Positions 12,085-23,984 are shown, counted from the stretch's first letter. The stretch is 64,000 nucleotides of DNA from Flaccisagitta enflata (GCA_965153355.1 OZ231127.1:21824001-21888000); one strand, 5' to 3'. Program-made: numbers and translations. The notes: generated by a model from the sequence alone, not told the origin.

Positions 12085-12312
12085 TAGTCGCTGCCTAGCG
12101 ACTCTAAAAGAGGGTGTGTCCCTTGGTAGGTCTGTCTGAGTGAAATAGGAAAATTTTGATGACGCGAAATCGACTGAAAAACGGATTTCTGACCATCACA
12201 GCTGCTGCCTGGCGTCAATATAGCCCCCGCCCACTCACATACTGCCCCTGCCCATCCGCATTACTGCCCCTGCCCACCAGCAGCGACTACGGATTGGCCG
12301 TGTATCCTTGTT
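12085..12312 (+). mobile_element. HINE-like element, AGTCGCTGC subfamily
   Basis: Starts TAGTCGCTGCCTAGCGACT; the far box is AGCAGCGACT. The GTCC tract is short, and the TGCCCCTGCCCA word is tandemly repeated near the end. Ends GTGTATCCTTGTT. The end word differs from the main subfamily but the pairing is kept. Confidence 0.75.
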
Positions 12313-12510
12313 ACTTTGAATGCACCCGAACTGAAATAGCAATAGTCTTATTGTTTTCGTTGTTGCTGTTGTTTTGTTAGACTCACGTTCCTGGATTAGT
12401 CATGTAATGTATTGAGTATATCGCGTTCGTGTTCATAAACAAATATTGGAATACTGAAAACAACTGGTATTTTCATGATGGAGATTACAGTGCAGAGTAG
12501 CAAAAAGGTA

Positions 12511-13549
12511 CAATTTTGCCTAGATTTTCGAATACCACTTTGGGCATCATTATCAGAGGCAGGATGAGAGAAAGAGAGAGAGGAGAAGAATATATAGGGG
12601 AAATAGAGACAATCGGGGATTGGAGAGAGAAAGGAGAGAGACAAGTGGATTGGTCAAATGACCAGAAAGCCCAAGAAGGGCTGGGCCCCCGCCCCATGCA
12701 TGCCGGCTGCTAGTCCATAGTATTGAAGACGGGATTCCATGTATCCGTTTTGACATACGAGCCCCAGTCTTCATTCATTCCTCTTCCTGGGCCGCAGTTC
12801 TCCTTTTTAATTTCAAGGGCCTCCCCTAATTTGAGGTCATAGTACAATTTTCTCTTGTTTTTCCCTGTCTTCATTTTGATATCTTCAAAATTAGAAATGT
12901 CAAATGGTTCGTCACAGTCTTTGTAGTGTTAGCTTATGCCACTATGGGACCAGTTGCCTTTCTCGATAGCTCATTGATGCTCACGCCAACGTGTCTCGCA
13001 GCAGCGGCGGGTTTGGCCAATGTATACTTTTTTACATTTAGGGCATGTACGTTTGTATATCGCCTTTTTTTTAGCAGGGTCTATTTTGGTTTCATTTTTA
13101 CTACATAGGATGTCTTTCAATTTGGCGCCGGATGTAAAGCATGTGTTGACACCTGCCTTAGCAAGTGAGCGCGTTATGCGGTAGGAGATGCTTCCTGGTT
13201 TGAATAGAGTGCGTGCAAATGGTTTATATTCTTTGTCGATGTAATTGTCATCCTTAAAGGGGAGCACATCAAACAGATTTTTCGGTATAGTGTCATTATT
13301 GCTGTCTTTTCTGCTGGAATGAGTGCGTTTGTTTCGTTCGTTTTTCCTAGGTTGAGATGTGGATGAGGCCATGGGGGAGCCTTTCTTGGGCTTTCTGGTC
13401 ATTTGACCAATCCATCTGTCTCTCTCCTCTATCTCCAATCCTCGATTGTCTCTCTTTCCCCTTTATATTCTTCTCCTCTCTCTCTTTCTCTCATTCTGCC
13501 TCAGATGATGATGCCAAAAGTGGGATTCGAAAACTTATGCAAAATTGTT
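12511..13549 (-). mobile_element. Penelope-like element remnant between inverted repeats
   Basis: Arms of about 170 bp, 12511-12680 and 13380-13549, are inverted copies of each other (GACAATCG/CGATTGTC, TTGGTCAAATGACCAGAAAG). They flank the 3' part of a Penelope-like ORF on the minus strand. Inverted or direct flanking repeats are a known trait of Penelope-like elements. The reverse transcriptase itself is absent, so the copy is 5' truncated. Confidence 0.75.
12714..13438 (-). pseudogene. Penelope-like GIY-YIG endonuclease fragment
   Basis: Frame from 13438: a region FARTLFKPGSISYRITRSL...KLKDILCSK, typical of the linker between PLE reverse transcriptase and nuclease, then KRTCPKCKKVYIGQTRR with downstream WREH. 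This is the VY-YIG core and catalytic Arg of a GIY-YIG domain. Translation continues in the same frame to WNPVF and a final stop at 12714, interrupted by a TGA after WREHQ and a TAA about 14 codons later. The TGA could derive from CGA by one transition. The N-terminal part overlaps the right inverted arm. Non-functional copy. Confidence 0.8.
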
Positions 13550-13556
13550 CGTTTTT

Positions 13557-14144
13557 GGGCAGCGGCCCCGAAGGGGACGAAGTCCTGTAGAACACAGGGG
13601 GACTTTCGTTTGTCCGTCCGTTTGTCCGTCCCCCCCCATCAGGCCTCTCAGGCCTCAAATCAGGCCTTTCAAGCCTCAAATCCGGCCTCTCAGGCTTGAA
13701 ATCTGGTCAGTTAGGCCTCAAATCTGGGCTCTCAAGCCTCAATTCCAGCCTCTCAAATCCAGCCTCTCAGGCCTCATCTGGCCTTGAAGGCCTCAAATCT
13801 GGCCTGTCAGGCCTCACACCTGGCCTTGCAGGCCTCAAATTAGCCCTCTCAGGCCTCAAATTAGCCCTCTCAGGTCTTAGATCTAGCCTCTCAAGCCTCA
13901 AATCCAGCCTCTCTAATATGGCCTCTCAGGTCTCAAATCTGGTCTGTCAGGCCTCAAATCCAGCCTGTCACGCCTGATGGCCTCAAACCTGGCCTCCTGA
14001 GCCTCAAGTTAGCCTTGGAAAAGCCTTCATACCCTTGAAGGCCTTCAATCAGCTGATTATAGCATCTCATCAACATTTTCAGGCAGGACGAATGAAAGTC
14101 CCCCTGTGTTCTACAGGACTTCATCCCCTCCGGGGCCGCTGCCC
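13557..14144. mobile_element. GGGCAGCGG family element, copy B, complete with TIRs
   Basis: Left end GGGCAGCGGCCCCGAAGGGG (13557) and right end CCCCTCCGGGGCCGCTGCCC (to 14144) form ~50-bp inverted repeats that also include GAAGTCCTGTAGAACACAGG, with only a few mismatches. The interior is a ~20-bp minisatellite (CTCAGGCCTCAAATCTGGCC-like units). It abuts the Penelope right arm. No transposase and no clear target duplication. Confidence 0.8.
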
Positions 14145-14367
14145 TGCTACCCCGCACACAAATTCACAATCATGCAAAGCAGGTATCGCTGACCACATAT
14201 TGCCCTTGGGCGACCTGTTGCGACTCTGCACTGTAATTTCCATCATGAAATTACTGTAATTTCCATCATGAAATTACAAGTCGTTTTCAGTATTATACTA
14301 CCGGTGCTCGCGATGACGATTCGTCATCGTCAAATGTTGGAATATCATATTCCCAATATTCCCAATA

Positions 14368-14372
14368 GTGTC

Positions 14373-14404
<32 letters not shown>
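14368..14404. repeat. (GA)n microsatellite
   Basis: Short uninterrupted GA run. Confidence 0.9.
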
Positions 14405-14406
<2 letters not shown>

Positions 14407-14827
14407 TGATATTGACTTCTGGCCAAAGGCATTAGCATCTTCATTATTAAAAAAAACAACCAACACCACAACCAAAAGCAGCATGACATAATTGAGAGAA
14501 AGGCTGCGATCAATAGACCCATGGCTGTAAGAAGAGACACTCAAATACACCAAGGGAATGGGGATCACCGACTTTAAAGCTTCAAATAGATAGTTGAATC
14601 GATACAACAAGCGTAAAAAGCTTTAAGTTATGTTTTTTCTCACATCGTTGCTTTCTTTACAGGTGTCTCTGCTACGTCGAAATTCGCTTCATTTTGTTTC
14701 CCTCTCATTTCTTGTTTGATGTCTCTCATTTGGTAATTGCTGTTTGGGCATGGTCCATTCATGAATGGCTAGCAGTGCATCCAATTCACGTGTTTATCTT
14801 TCCTCCTGTCGTTATTTTCCCGGTTTT
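14405..14827. other. Intergenic, nothing recognised
   Basis: No repeat ends, exon signatures or coding similarity seen between the GA run and the next GGGCAGCGG element. Confidence 0.4.
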
Positions 14828-15088
14828 GGGCAGCGGCCCCGAAGGGGTCGATGACCTATGCTTTCACGCATATGGGGAATTTTCTCCCTCTCCTTCTTCT
14901 ACGTCCCCCCCCTCAAATCCCAGTTTCAAGGCCCAAATTCCCGTCTCGAGGACCAAGTCCAAGTCTCGAGAGCCAAATCCCCGCCTCGAGGCCCAAATCC
15001 TAGCCAAAAGGCACAAATCCTAGCCTGAAGGGCCAGATCCAAGCCTTTAGGCCCGAATCTTAGCCTTGAGGTCCAAATCCTAGCCAAG

Positions 15089-15090
<2 letters not shown>
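14828..15090 (+). mobile_element. GGGCAGCGG family element, copy C, truncated by microsatellite
   Basis: Starts GGGCAGCGGCCCCGAAGGGG then TCGATGACCTATGCTTTCAC. Interior units are like CCTCGAGGCCCAAATCC. The right TIR is missing; the element runs into a (TC)n tract. Confidence 0.7.

Positions 15091-15164
<74 letters not shown>
15091..15164. repeat. (TC)n microsatellite
   Basis: About 74 bp of uninterrupted TC. Confidence 0.95.
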
Positions 15165-15166
<2 letters not shown>

Positions 15167-15336
15167 GTTCTCTCACCATATTATTGAAATAGTAAATGTG
15201 ACAGTGTAGATTGGCTCTAACGGAAGTCCGCTTCTCACTGGTAAAGGGGTCCAGTCCCTTGAATTTGAAATCCGTTCGAGCGTGGTTCGACTGTATTGAC
15301 CTCTGATACCTAGAAACTGACCACCGAGACTCATAT

Positions 15337-15732
15337 ACCACGCGTATAAAAAAAGACGCTCCTTACGTTTCATTGATAAAACTAATATGAAAAACATATC
15401 TATTCATATATTTCAATTACTACATTTCTGAAGATTTTCAAAAATCTCTCAATCTAGACCAAGCCCAGGTCTGAATCTCAACGGTTTAGGATCTAGAGCC
15501 TTCCAAAGAAAAGATCTATTTTGCTAAAATGATCTTTTTACAAATGGATGGTGCAAATGAAAAATCAAACTAATGCCATTGCCAAACAAAAAAAGATAAA
15601 AATGCCAGATTGAAACCAAATGAAAGGATTTTTAAGGGATTTCCAACGGTTGAGAATATCATTATTTTTTTATTGAATCTGTTTCCATGACAACCTATTC
15701 AAAAGTGCGTCTCTTTTATTGATACGCGTGGT
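15337..15732. mobile_element. ACCACGCGTAT inverted-end element, copy 1
   Basis: Left end ACCACGCGTATAAAAAAAGA-CGC; right end reads GCGTCTC...ATACGCGTGGT. Inside, 15445-15530 (reverse) carries the CTTTGGAAGGCTCTAG...CCTAAACCGTT...GACC module found in other fold-back elements. No coding capacity. Confidence 0.55.
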
Positions 15733-15946
15733 TCTGACATCTGCCTCCCAGATTCTGGCCTCCAACAAATATTCTAGCCACTCAAACCCTGATCCTTTTT
15801 TGAAGATCTAAATTTTGATCTCTGTGCCCCTGATCATAACCTCCTTGGTACCCTCCAATACCAATATCCTCTGAGACCCGAATCTCACCCTACAAGATCA
15901 AGACCAATGCCTCTCGGAGATCCAGATAAAAAAAAATCAAGTTGAA
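15733..15946. other. 5' region of the RLE-type LINE
   Basis: CTCC/CCTC-rich sequence with words like those of the minisatellite elements (CAGCC/CAAATC). The LINE reading frame begins to be recognisable at about 15947; the true 5' end cannot be placed. Confidence 0.35.
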
Positions 15947-18900
15947 ATGCGCAATACAACCAATCATGATTCTGCGCTTAAAGCGCGACTGAGTCCTCTT
16001 CACTCCGACCTTTCCTCTGACGTCATCTCCCCTTCAGAAGCTGCGCGCCGTTTCTCTTCAACGGTTGCGGGGTATTTGAATGATCATGACGTTTTCAAGA
16101 GCAAAGGTGAGGCTGGGGGGAGGGGGAGGGGTGGTGATGTACCCGACATTTCTGATGAGGCTTTTACTCGCGCCAAGCTTGAAAAGAAACGGTTGCAGCG
16201 CTTGGTGTTTGGAAGAAACCGAAGGGTGGATCAGGGTCTCAGGGCTCATTTCTACCAAGCGGTAAAATTATGCAGTTTTATTAGAAATGAGCGGGAAAAA
16301 AGGATGCGTGAGAGAGACACAAGAGGGCAGGAGAGGAGTTATTTAAAAGATTTTTGGGCTTTTTCTAAGAAAGCAGTAAACGGTTTGTTGAACAAGGATA
16401 GCGAAAAGCCCACGTTTAATCGTGATTTTGCAAATGAATGGTTCAGAAACCGATACTCAACTCCCGTCTCGCTCTCTCAGGAAGCGGTTAGCTGGTTTCC
16501 AAATATTCCAGTGCCGGAGAACGAGTTTGATATGGGACCGGTTTGTCCGAGGGATATAAGATCAGTTCTGTCCAGGAAGAAGGCCAGCAGCTCCCCTGGA
16601 GACGATGGCATTCTAAATGGGCATTTAAAGCACTTGGATTCAACTCACCACTTTCTTGCCACCCTTTTCACTAAGACTCTTCTTTCCTCTCCTCAACCTT
16701 GGGAGGGTTGGGGATCATCGTCTATAATTCTTAGTCACAAGGCAGGAGAGACAGGGGAACCCTCTAATTTTAGGCCCATAGCTCTTACATCGGTTGTTGG
16801 TAAATTGTTTCATCAAATACTTAGCGACAGAATTGGTAAATTTGTAATTGGTAATGGCTTTATTGATCCTAAAATTCAGGCTTTTTTTAGTTTTTTTACG
16901 CGGTTTATCCGGGTGCCCTGATCACAATCTCGTTTTGAATGAGGTCATTAATCATGCTGAATTTAAGGACAGGACCGTTCATATTACGTGGTTTGATTTA
17001 GAAGCTGCCTTTGGGAGCGCGTCTCACGACCTCATTCCGGTTTGTTTGGATAGGATGCATATCCCGCCCAACGTAAAAGATTATATTGTGGCTTTGTATC
17101 GTAATATAAGAGGTAAAGTACGGACTGCAAATTGGGAAACTGACGAGTTTGCATTTAATAAGGGTGTGTTTCAAGGTGATCCGTTGAGCCCCATCATTTT
17201 TATCGTTTGTTTTAATCCTATTTTGGAAGAACTTGGTAAGTTTAAGGAGGCAGATGGTTATAACCTGGAGTCCACTTGTTTTATCACTTTACCTTTTGCT
17301 GACGATTTTAACTTGATCACAAGGGACGTAAGAAAGCACAAGAAACTTATGAAGAGACTTTATGAACTTACAAATAGCATGGGATTGAAACTCAAGCCTC
17401 GAAAATGTAAGTCCCTTTCTATTGTTGCGGGCAAATTTCGAGAAGTGAGTTTCACCCTTGGTAATGACGAAATTGGTTCCATTCTTCATGAGAAATACCA
17501 TAAGTTTCTTAAGGGTTTTTACACTTTCAAAAGTTCGGCCGTTGCAGTGACGGAAATACTAAGGGATAAGATAAGTGATCGGTTAAAAAATGTGGATGGT
17601 GTCCTGGTGCGTAACGAGTATAAAGTAAGAATTTATGCCGATTATCTATTGGGCTCTAATCGCTTTTTGTTTTCCATTCATGATTTGTGCTCATCCCAAA
17701 TTGAGTCGCTCGAATCGCTTACCCATTCATATCTGAAAAAATGGCCCGGGATTCCAAAAGGGGGGACTTGGGCCCTGGTTCATGATCCCCACGGTCTTGG
17801 TATAAAATCTATACGCCATTTATATGTTGAATCCCGATTTCTTTCATTGTCGTCCATTAGGTGCTTTGGTGACGAGGACGTGCGCCACGCTCTGGACGTC
17901 AAGGAAGATAGAGAAGGCAGATGGTCTCGCAAGTTCTCTTCTGCGACTTACACAAAGGGCTTATTAGAGGAAGTCGCACCTCCCACAGTGGAGGCACAGG
18001 TCCCTTTATCCAATATAGAAACTCTGAATGATTCATTTGGGAGTTCAATTTCTAATCCGAATGAGGATGTTCTGCCAAGTGTGGCTCGGCCACCAAATGC
18101 AGACATGTCCTCCAGAAATGTTCGCAAAGGGAAAATTCAGAGGGGTATAAAGCAGAGGGTGAGTGATTTTTGGAGAGAACGTGTGGGGCAGTATATAATG
18201 CAAGGTGATTATCTGGCGTTGCACATGGAAGAGCAGAGTTGTATAACTTGGAAGAGTTTTATGTGGGTGTTTTGAAGTTTGCCATAAATGCCGGTAAAAA
18301 TACCTTGCCCTCAGCTGATAATTTGAAGCGCTGTGGAAAACACGTCAGTGATGGATGTGGATTTTGTGGTAATATCCAAACGCTGGCACACATCCTCTCA
18401 AACTGTTCATGTGCTTTAGAGCAAGGGCGTTTTACCTGGCGCCATGATTTGGTTCTTAAGACTATTGTTCCAGTTTCATCGTCACGTTTACGCAATGGCT
18501 TTAGTCTCTATTCTGACCTACATGGATTTCAAGCCCCTCATGGTGGTGTAATTCCCCCCCCCCCATGTTTTATCCACATCCCTGCGTCCTGACATCTTTG
18601 TTATTGATGAAAACAGCCGTGTTATCGCGCTGTTAGAGTTGACGTGCCCTTGGGAAAGAAACATTGAGAAGGATCACGAGTATAAAGAGCGGAAATATGC
18701 CCCGTTGGTTGCCAATCTCGAGCGCGACTATCGCGTCTATCAATTCTCGATCGAAATCTCGGCACGAGGTTTTGTTAGCAAAGAAAACAAGTCACGAATC
18801 AAAGCTTTTCTTCTGAAGGTTTGTGACGTTGGAAATGGTGAGATGCAGAAACTTATAGCGTTCTGTTCAAAGGCGTCACTTCTTGCATCATTCAGCATTT

Positions 18901-18956
18901 TTTCGGCGAGAAATGAACCATCTTGGTCATCGCCTCATCCATTGGCTATTTGACGA
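15947..18956 (+). pseudogene. LINE ORF with restriction-like endonuclease (R2/NeSL/R4 superclade), frameshifted
   Basis: Four frame segments belong to one protein: 15947-16921, 16848-18275, 18239-18592 and about 18560-18956. The RT includes SSSPGDDGI, FRPIALTSVVGKLFHQIL, motif A FDLEAAFGS, FQGDPLSPIIF and motif C FADD. After it comes NAGKNTLPSADNLKR, then a CX2CX7HX4C zinc motif (CGFC...H...C), RFTWRHD, and the nuclease: RPDIFVIDEN with ELTCPWE and downstream KY. This RT, CCHC, PD-(D/E)xK order defines RLE-bearing LINEs, which cleave target DNA for target-primed reverse transcription. Frames are lost at a T-rich stretch (16880-16897), near 18245-18290 where a few codons also seem missing, and in a 13-C run (18552-18564). 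The catalytic residues themselves look intact. N-terminal DNA-binding fingers were not seen. Confidence 0.85.
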
Positions 18957-19253
18957 TAATTAACATTACTCAAAATTATCGCTTACATGTTCATGCCTTA
19001 ATTTATTTCTTATTATTCCGTTGCATTATCTTTACAATGACGTGCACTAGACCAATACGCTATTATCCAAGCATTTATGGAATCTAGTAATCTCCGAGTT
19101 ATTAATGCAGCTGTTGCTTACATTGTATTGTTCAATGTATCATTGTGTTTTCTTATGAAAATTACTATCATCAATCTCAGAGTAAAAGCTTAACGGAACC
19201 CGGCACCTCAGGCTGATGACCCAGTATTCTGCTGCTCCCAGCCTCCCACTCTA
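18957..19253 (+). other. Probable 3' UTR of the RLE-type LINE
   Basis: Follows the ORF stop. AT-rich, ending in AGGCTGATGACCCAGTATTC and CCCACTCTAAAAATTTTC. The 3' end is placed here by composition only. Confidence 0.4.
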
Positions 19254-19381
19254 AAAATTTTCTATTTAACTATTGACGTGCTACGATTCAATATTTGTAA
19301 AATATCCTTTTATGTCAAAAGTCAAAAACAGTGTTAATGACACTATCAAACTTTTTAGAAACTGAAAAAATTATACTTGCT

Positions 19382-19573
19382 GTACCATCTTGGAGGAAAG
19401 AAACGCGACAGTTGGTAAATGTAGCATAAACTTTGGGCCCCAGATTAGTCCCATTTCAAAGGTCTATCTTAAAATGAGACTAATCTGGAAGCTTTTTTTG
19501 TTAAGGAGCAGCATTGCTCCAAAGTTGGTACTACTTTTGGCCAATGATGCGTTTCTTTCCACCGAGATAGTAC
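19382..19573. mobile_element. Fold-back MITE, same family as 1645-1879
   Basis: Arms: GTACCATCTTGG-AGGAAAGAAACGC on the left and GCGTTTCTTTCC...GAGATAGTAC on the right. The centre has CCCAGATTAGTCCCATTT and its inverted partner GAGACTAATCTGG, with CTCCAAAGTTGGTACTA matching the 1645-1879 arm. Confidence 0.7.
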
Positions 19574-19842
19574 TACATAGAATCGAATGTCCGGTACTGT
19601 ATGAAATAACGAAATGCAATTTACTGATGTTTATTTGACTAGTGCGACAAAGCGACACGGGGAGAGCATCTGGCGAATGCTGTCTACTTTATTGACTTTT
19701 TTGTTTTTGATATTTCTAATTTCATTTCATTAGGTAAATAGTTAATGGACATTGCAATCTTACTAAAAGAAATATTCTTTTTGATTACAGAAATGTATCT
19801 AACGCTAAATAAATGTATCTAACGCTAAATAACTTAAGAGAA

Positions 19843-20042
19843 AATAAGGCCGGATACACGGCTGCCGAAGTCGCGTGAGGATGGGCAGGGGCAGTGATAA
19901 AAATGGCTAAACCAAGCATTTGGGCAGGGGCGGTAATGCAAAAAACTGCCTGTAAACGCCGAAAAAGCAAAGTGTGACCGACCAACCATCCGACGGACAT
20001 AGCTTGTTGTAGAGTCCCGTCACTGTCGAGTGCACGCGACTA
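19843..20042 (-). mobile_element. HINE-like element, AGTCGCG subfamily
   Basis: Reverse copy: AATAAGGCCGGATACACGG ... AAGTCGCGTGAGGATGGGC ... GACCGACCAACC ... GTGCACGCGACTA. Confidence 0.85.
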
Positions 20043-20312
20043 AAAATTTGAATGTTTGTGATACGAGAAATAGAATCAAACGGCGGGGATCTCTGGTCGC
20101 TACAACTTTCATTATGATAATACATCAACTAAAACAAGCCTAACAGTCGCGTAAGGTGGTTAGTCAGTTGGCTAACTAATAGCTTTATGCTCTATAGAAT
20201 CGATGAGTCAAGAGAGAGTAGAAAGAGTTTCCGAAAAAAGGTTCAGAGTCAGAGGAAAAGTTAAAGAGAGAGCGAAGAAGGAATAGATCATAAGTCAGAA
20301 TAACCAATTTTT

Positions 20313-20519
20313 TAGTCGCGTGCTACGCGACTCTACACCCCGCTTTGTCGGTCCGTCCGTCCGTTGGTCCGTCCGTCGGTCCGTCGGTCCGTCACACTTT
20401 ACTTTTTTTGGGTTTTTGGGATTTTTGGCTTCACTGCTCCTGCCCAAATGATTTGGTGACCACAATTACAGACCCTGCCCACCCGCACGCGACTGGGTAG
20501 CCGTGTATCCGGCCTTGTT
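20313..20519 (+). mobile_element. HINE-like element, AGTCGCG subfamily
   Basis: TAGTCGCGTGCTACGCGACT start, long GTCC/GTCG tract (20345-20392), CCGCACGCGACT box, GTATCCGGCCTTGTT end. Confidence 0.9.
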
Positions 20520-21370
20520 TTTACTCCATACTGGGTTAGCATGACAAAGGGATAAATTGCAAAACGTTATTAGAAGCAGCCAACCCCTAGGATCATAGAT
20601 CTTCGTATAGGGTATGATGAGAAATATCTCTTTAGCCACTGATGAAAAGGGAGCCATTGTAGAGGTAGACCCACCAATATAGACTGCTAATACACTGAAA
20701 TTAATTTGGATTAGGGCGGAAATTGCATTTCCCCCACTATTTTTGAAATGTAGTAAATGCCGGAAAATTGCAAACAAATTGCTAATTCCATTGTAATTTT
20801 CCTTTGATAATACTTAATCTGATTAAAACTAAAACTGCTCACAATATTGATTCTGGTCTACAGCTCTCTAATAAAGGTCAATTTTTTTTATCCCAAGATC
20901 TCAATATACAATGTATGTATTCCTTGGCACCCTGATTTTTGATTAAAGAGGCTATAATCCTTATTCCATTCTAACCATTAACACAACAATGCAAACTATT
21001 TTGCCCTAAATTTTGGCCCCACCACCCAGACCAAGATTGTATTCTCCCAGCCCCAGGTCCAACTTCCCAATTCCTAGTCTACAAGCCTGGTCGCACAGTA
21101 CCAGGCCACCAAGATCCAGATATATCAAAACTTAACTCCACAAAGCCTGTCCTGCCTGACCAAACTTTCAGCCTGGTTTCTGAAACTCAGATCCTGGCCT
21201 CTGAGAATGTCAGCCTTTGGTCTATGATTATACTCCATTCTTTAAAACCTCAAATTACCAAGTTTAAAACAACTACAACTGCAGTGTCTTGAATTACTCA
21301 GCCCTCTCTTATAAATATTTGCAATCCCAGTATTCTAATCCATTGGATTAGCACTTTAACAAATGTCTTT
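20520..21370. other. Intergenic DNA, nothing recognised
   Basis: AT-rich with CC-rich patches near 21010-21200. No exon, TIR or coding similarity seen. Confidence 0.45.
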
Positions 21371-21577
21371 AACAACCCGGCCGGATACACGGCTACCCCA
21401 GTCGCGTGCGGGTGGGCAGGGGCTGTAATTGAGGTCACCAGATCATTTGGGCAGGAGCAGTGAGGCCAAAAACCGCAAAACCTCCAAAAAAGTAAAGTGT
21501 GACGGACGGACGGACGGACAGACGGACGGACCGACGGACCGACAAAGCGGGTTGTAGAGTCGCGTAGCATGCATCTT
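21371..21577 (-). mobile_element. HINE-like element, AGTCGCG subfamily
   Basis: Reverse copy: CCGGCCGGATACACGG ... CAGTCGCGTGCGGGTGGGC ... GACGGACGGACGG ... GTAGAGTCGCGTAGC and a decayed ...CTTAAAAA terminus. Confidence 0.85.
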
Positions 21578-22079
21578 AAAAATCAAACTGATTTAACTAA
21601 GAAATTGACTGCCTTGACACTCTGGATAAGCACTAGGTACTCCAAACCATGTCCCTCATTTCTAGTATTGGTCTTTAGATAGCAAAACAGTTGCATAGGG
21701 CGATACTTGTAGCATTGCTTTGCATGATTTTGCTTCAGAATGGGAGGTAACCGCTTTCAGGCAGGTGGATGTTCCTTTCTCAAATCCCCCGACGATTCGA
21801 AAGCGATCGAGGCCATATTTTGAAAGACGTTGGATTGGATTTTTGGATTTCAAAAGGATTCTATTTATAACCCGAGACGCATCACGCTAGAAACGAGAAC
21901 ACATCTAAGAGGGAATGTTCAAAAATGAAAGACACGAGAGTCAGTTTTGCACTTTTGTTCTTTCCGTAATTCGAGTTTCTTTTTGGTTACGTGTTACACC
22001 ACTGAAGACCATCTTCTATTCCGATATTAAGTCTCCTAATTACACAAAATATTGTTCGAGCGATTTATGTGATGAGGAG

Positions 22080-22500
22080 GTGGGCGGAAGGAAGTCGACG
22101 CGCTGATGATTCATGTTGTCATCAGACCGACTAAGAAACCGCCGCCGAGCTGGGCAGTTTGGTGCTGCTGGTGCGCGTATCAGACCGTTGACGACATGAT
22201 GACGGCGCCAGGTGACGTCGGCGGTTGATTCCATGACGGCGCCAATCATTGTTGACGCCGTTGTTGTTTTGCTCTGATCCCGTCAGATGCCCCGTCTGGC
22301 GCCGCACGTTTCTGTAGATCGACAGCGCCTCCAAAAAGACGCTTATCCCGTGCCCCGTCTGGCGCCGCAGGTTCCGTAGGCAAAAGACGTTGGAGGATTC
22401 TAAAGACTTTGTCGATGGCCTTATTTGCCTGATCTTTCCATGCTGATGGAACCGCGATGGAGAAGCTTCCAAAGTTGACATTCTTGATTATCGCTCGACT
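22080..22500. other. GC-rich island with ~64-bp internal duplication
   Basis: Much richer in GC and CpG than its surroundings. It contains duplicated words GCCCCGTCTGGCGCCGCA (near 22288 and 22352) and ATGACGGCGCCA (22198 and 22232). Minus-strand frames are open (for example 22515-22246, with repeated AAPDGA) but match nothing I know. It could be a host promoter or first-exon region, or part of a decayed element. Confidence 0.35.
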
Positions 22501-22881
22501 GAGCTTTTTTTTCAATTTAATTGGTTTAGAATCAAAAAAGAATAAACGATATCAACTTTGGCTTGCTGTTGAAATGTTGTCCGATCCGATGTTTGGTAGA
22601 TATGTTGCAATTGGGATTGATGAAATTAAATGAAATTCGACAGGTATTCCCGACGAGGATAAGTCTTGCTCAGGCAACTCCAGCACATTTCTTGCGCAAT
22701 ACGTGCGAAACAACTCAGAGATTAAGGACAATCCTAATTTCTGAAAATTATGGCAAGTCATCATGAATAATGTCCTTCAGAGATTAAGGAGAATCCTGAT
22801 TTCTGAGAATTATGGCAAGTCATCATGAATAACGTCCTTCGAGAAATTAAGACCCGAGATCTCGCGAGAGAGAGTGCGCAT

Positions 22882-23097
<216 letters not shown>

Positions 23098-23229
23098 TGA
23101 TGAGGTCGTCCAATTTCTGCAGTTACAAGTGCAGCGAAATTTTGAGGGACGGATTGACCAACATTGCAACGGAGTCTAGGAAAGTCCAATTTAAAAAATG
23201 GATCCGGTTCCATTTTTTTGGTTGAAATC

Positions 23230-23849
23230 CCATCCCCGGAGCTCATATCTTCTAAAGGAATTGAGTTAATGACCTCAACTTGGGCTCGTTTTAAAGAGCA
23301 GACTCAGCTCTTTAAAAAGAGCCTAAGTTGAGGTCATTAGCTCAATTAGTTAAGGAGCAACAGTCTTCCAAAGTTGATGCTTCTTTTGAGAAAACGAAGA
23401 ATTTACCCCTTAATTTGTAGGCCTTCATCTTTTTAACAAATTGAGCTAATGACCTCAACTTGGTCTCATTTTAAAGAATTGACACAGCTCTTTAAAATGA
23501 GCCCAAGGTGAAGTCATTAGCTCAATTCGTTTAGGAGCAACAGTCTTCCAAAAACGATTCTTCTTTTGAGAAAACGAAGAATTTACCCCTTACTTTGTAG
23601 GCCTTCATCTTTTGATCAAATTGAGCTAATGACCTCAACTTGGGCTCATTTTAAAGAACTGACACAGCTCTTTAAAATGAGCCCAAGGTGAAGTCATTAG
23701 CTCAATTCGTTCAGGAGCAACAGTCCTCCAAAAATGATACTTCTTTTGAGATATAAGAAGAATTGACCCCTCACTTTGAAGGCCTCTTATCTTTAAACGA
23801 ATCGAACCAATGACCTCAACTTGGGCTCATTTTGAAGAAATTGAAATGT
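23230..23849. repeat. 180-bp tandem satellite built from a fold-back unit
   Basis: TTGAGYTAATGACCTCAACT recurs at 23261, 23441 and 23621, an exact 180-bp spacing, with a fourth partial copy at ~23802. Each unit contains an inverted pair (GACCTCAACTTGGGCTC / GAGCCTAAGTTGAGGTC) and the TCTTCCAAAGTTGATGCTTC word of the fold-back MITEs. Confidence 0.85.
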
Positions 23850-23926
23850 GATGGACCAACTGACTGACCAAATGACCCACCAATGGATTGACATAATAGG
23901 GTGTAGAATCCCATAGCACGCGACTA
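23850..23926 (-). mobile_element. Truncated HINE-like element
   Basis: Only the hairpin-side end is kept: GACCAACTGACTGACC tract, GTGTAGAATCCCATAGCACG and CGACTAAAAA. It joins the last 180-bp satellite unit. Confidence 0.6.
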
Positions 23927-23984
23927 AAAATTGAGCTAGCAATCCCAGATTGGTCGCATTAAACTAATTTGCTCAATTAAAGGC

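Noticed and set aside
16848-18275. Treating the 475-codon frame as a separate host RT gene
   Set aside because: Motif order and the flanking frame segments show it is the middle of one frameshifted LINE ORF.
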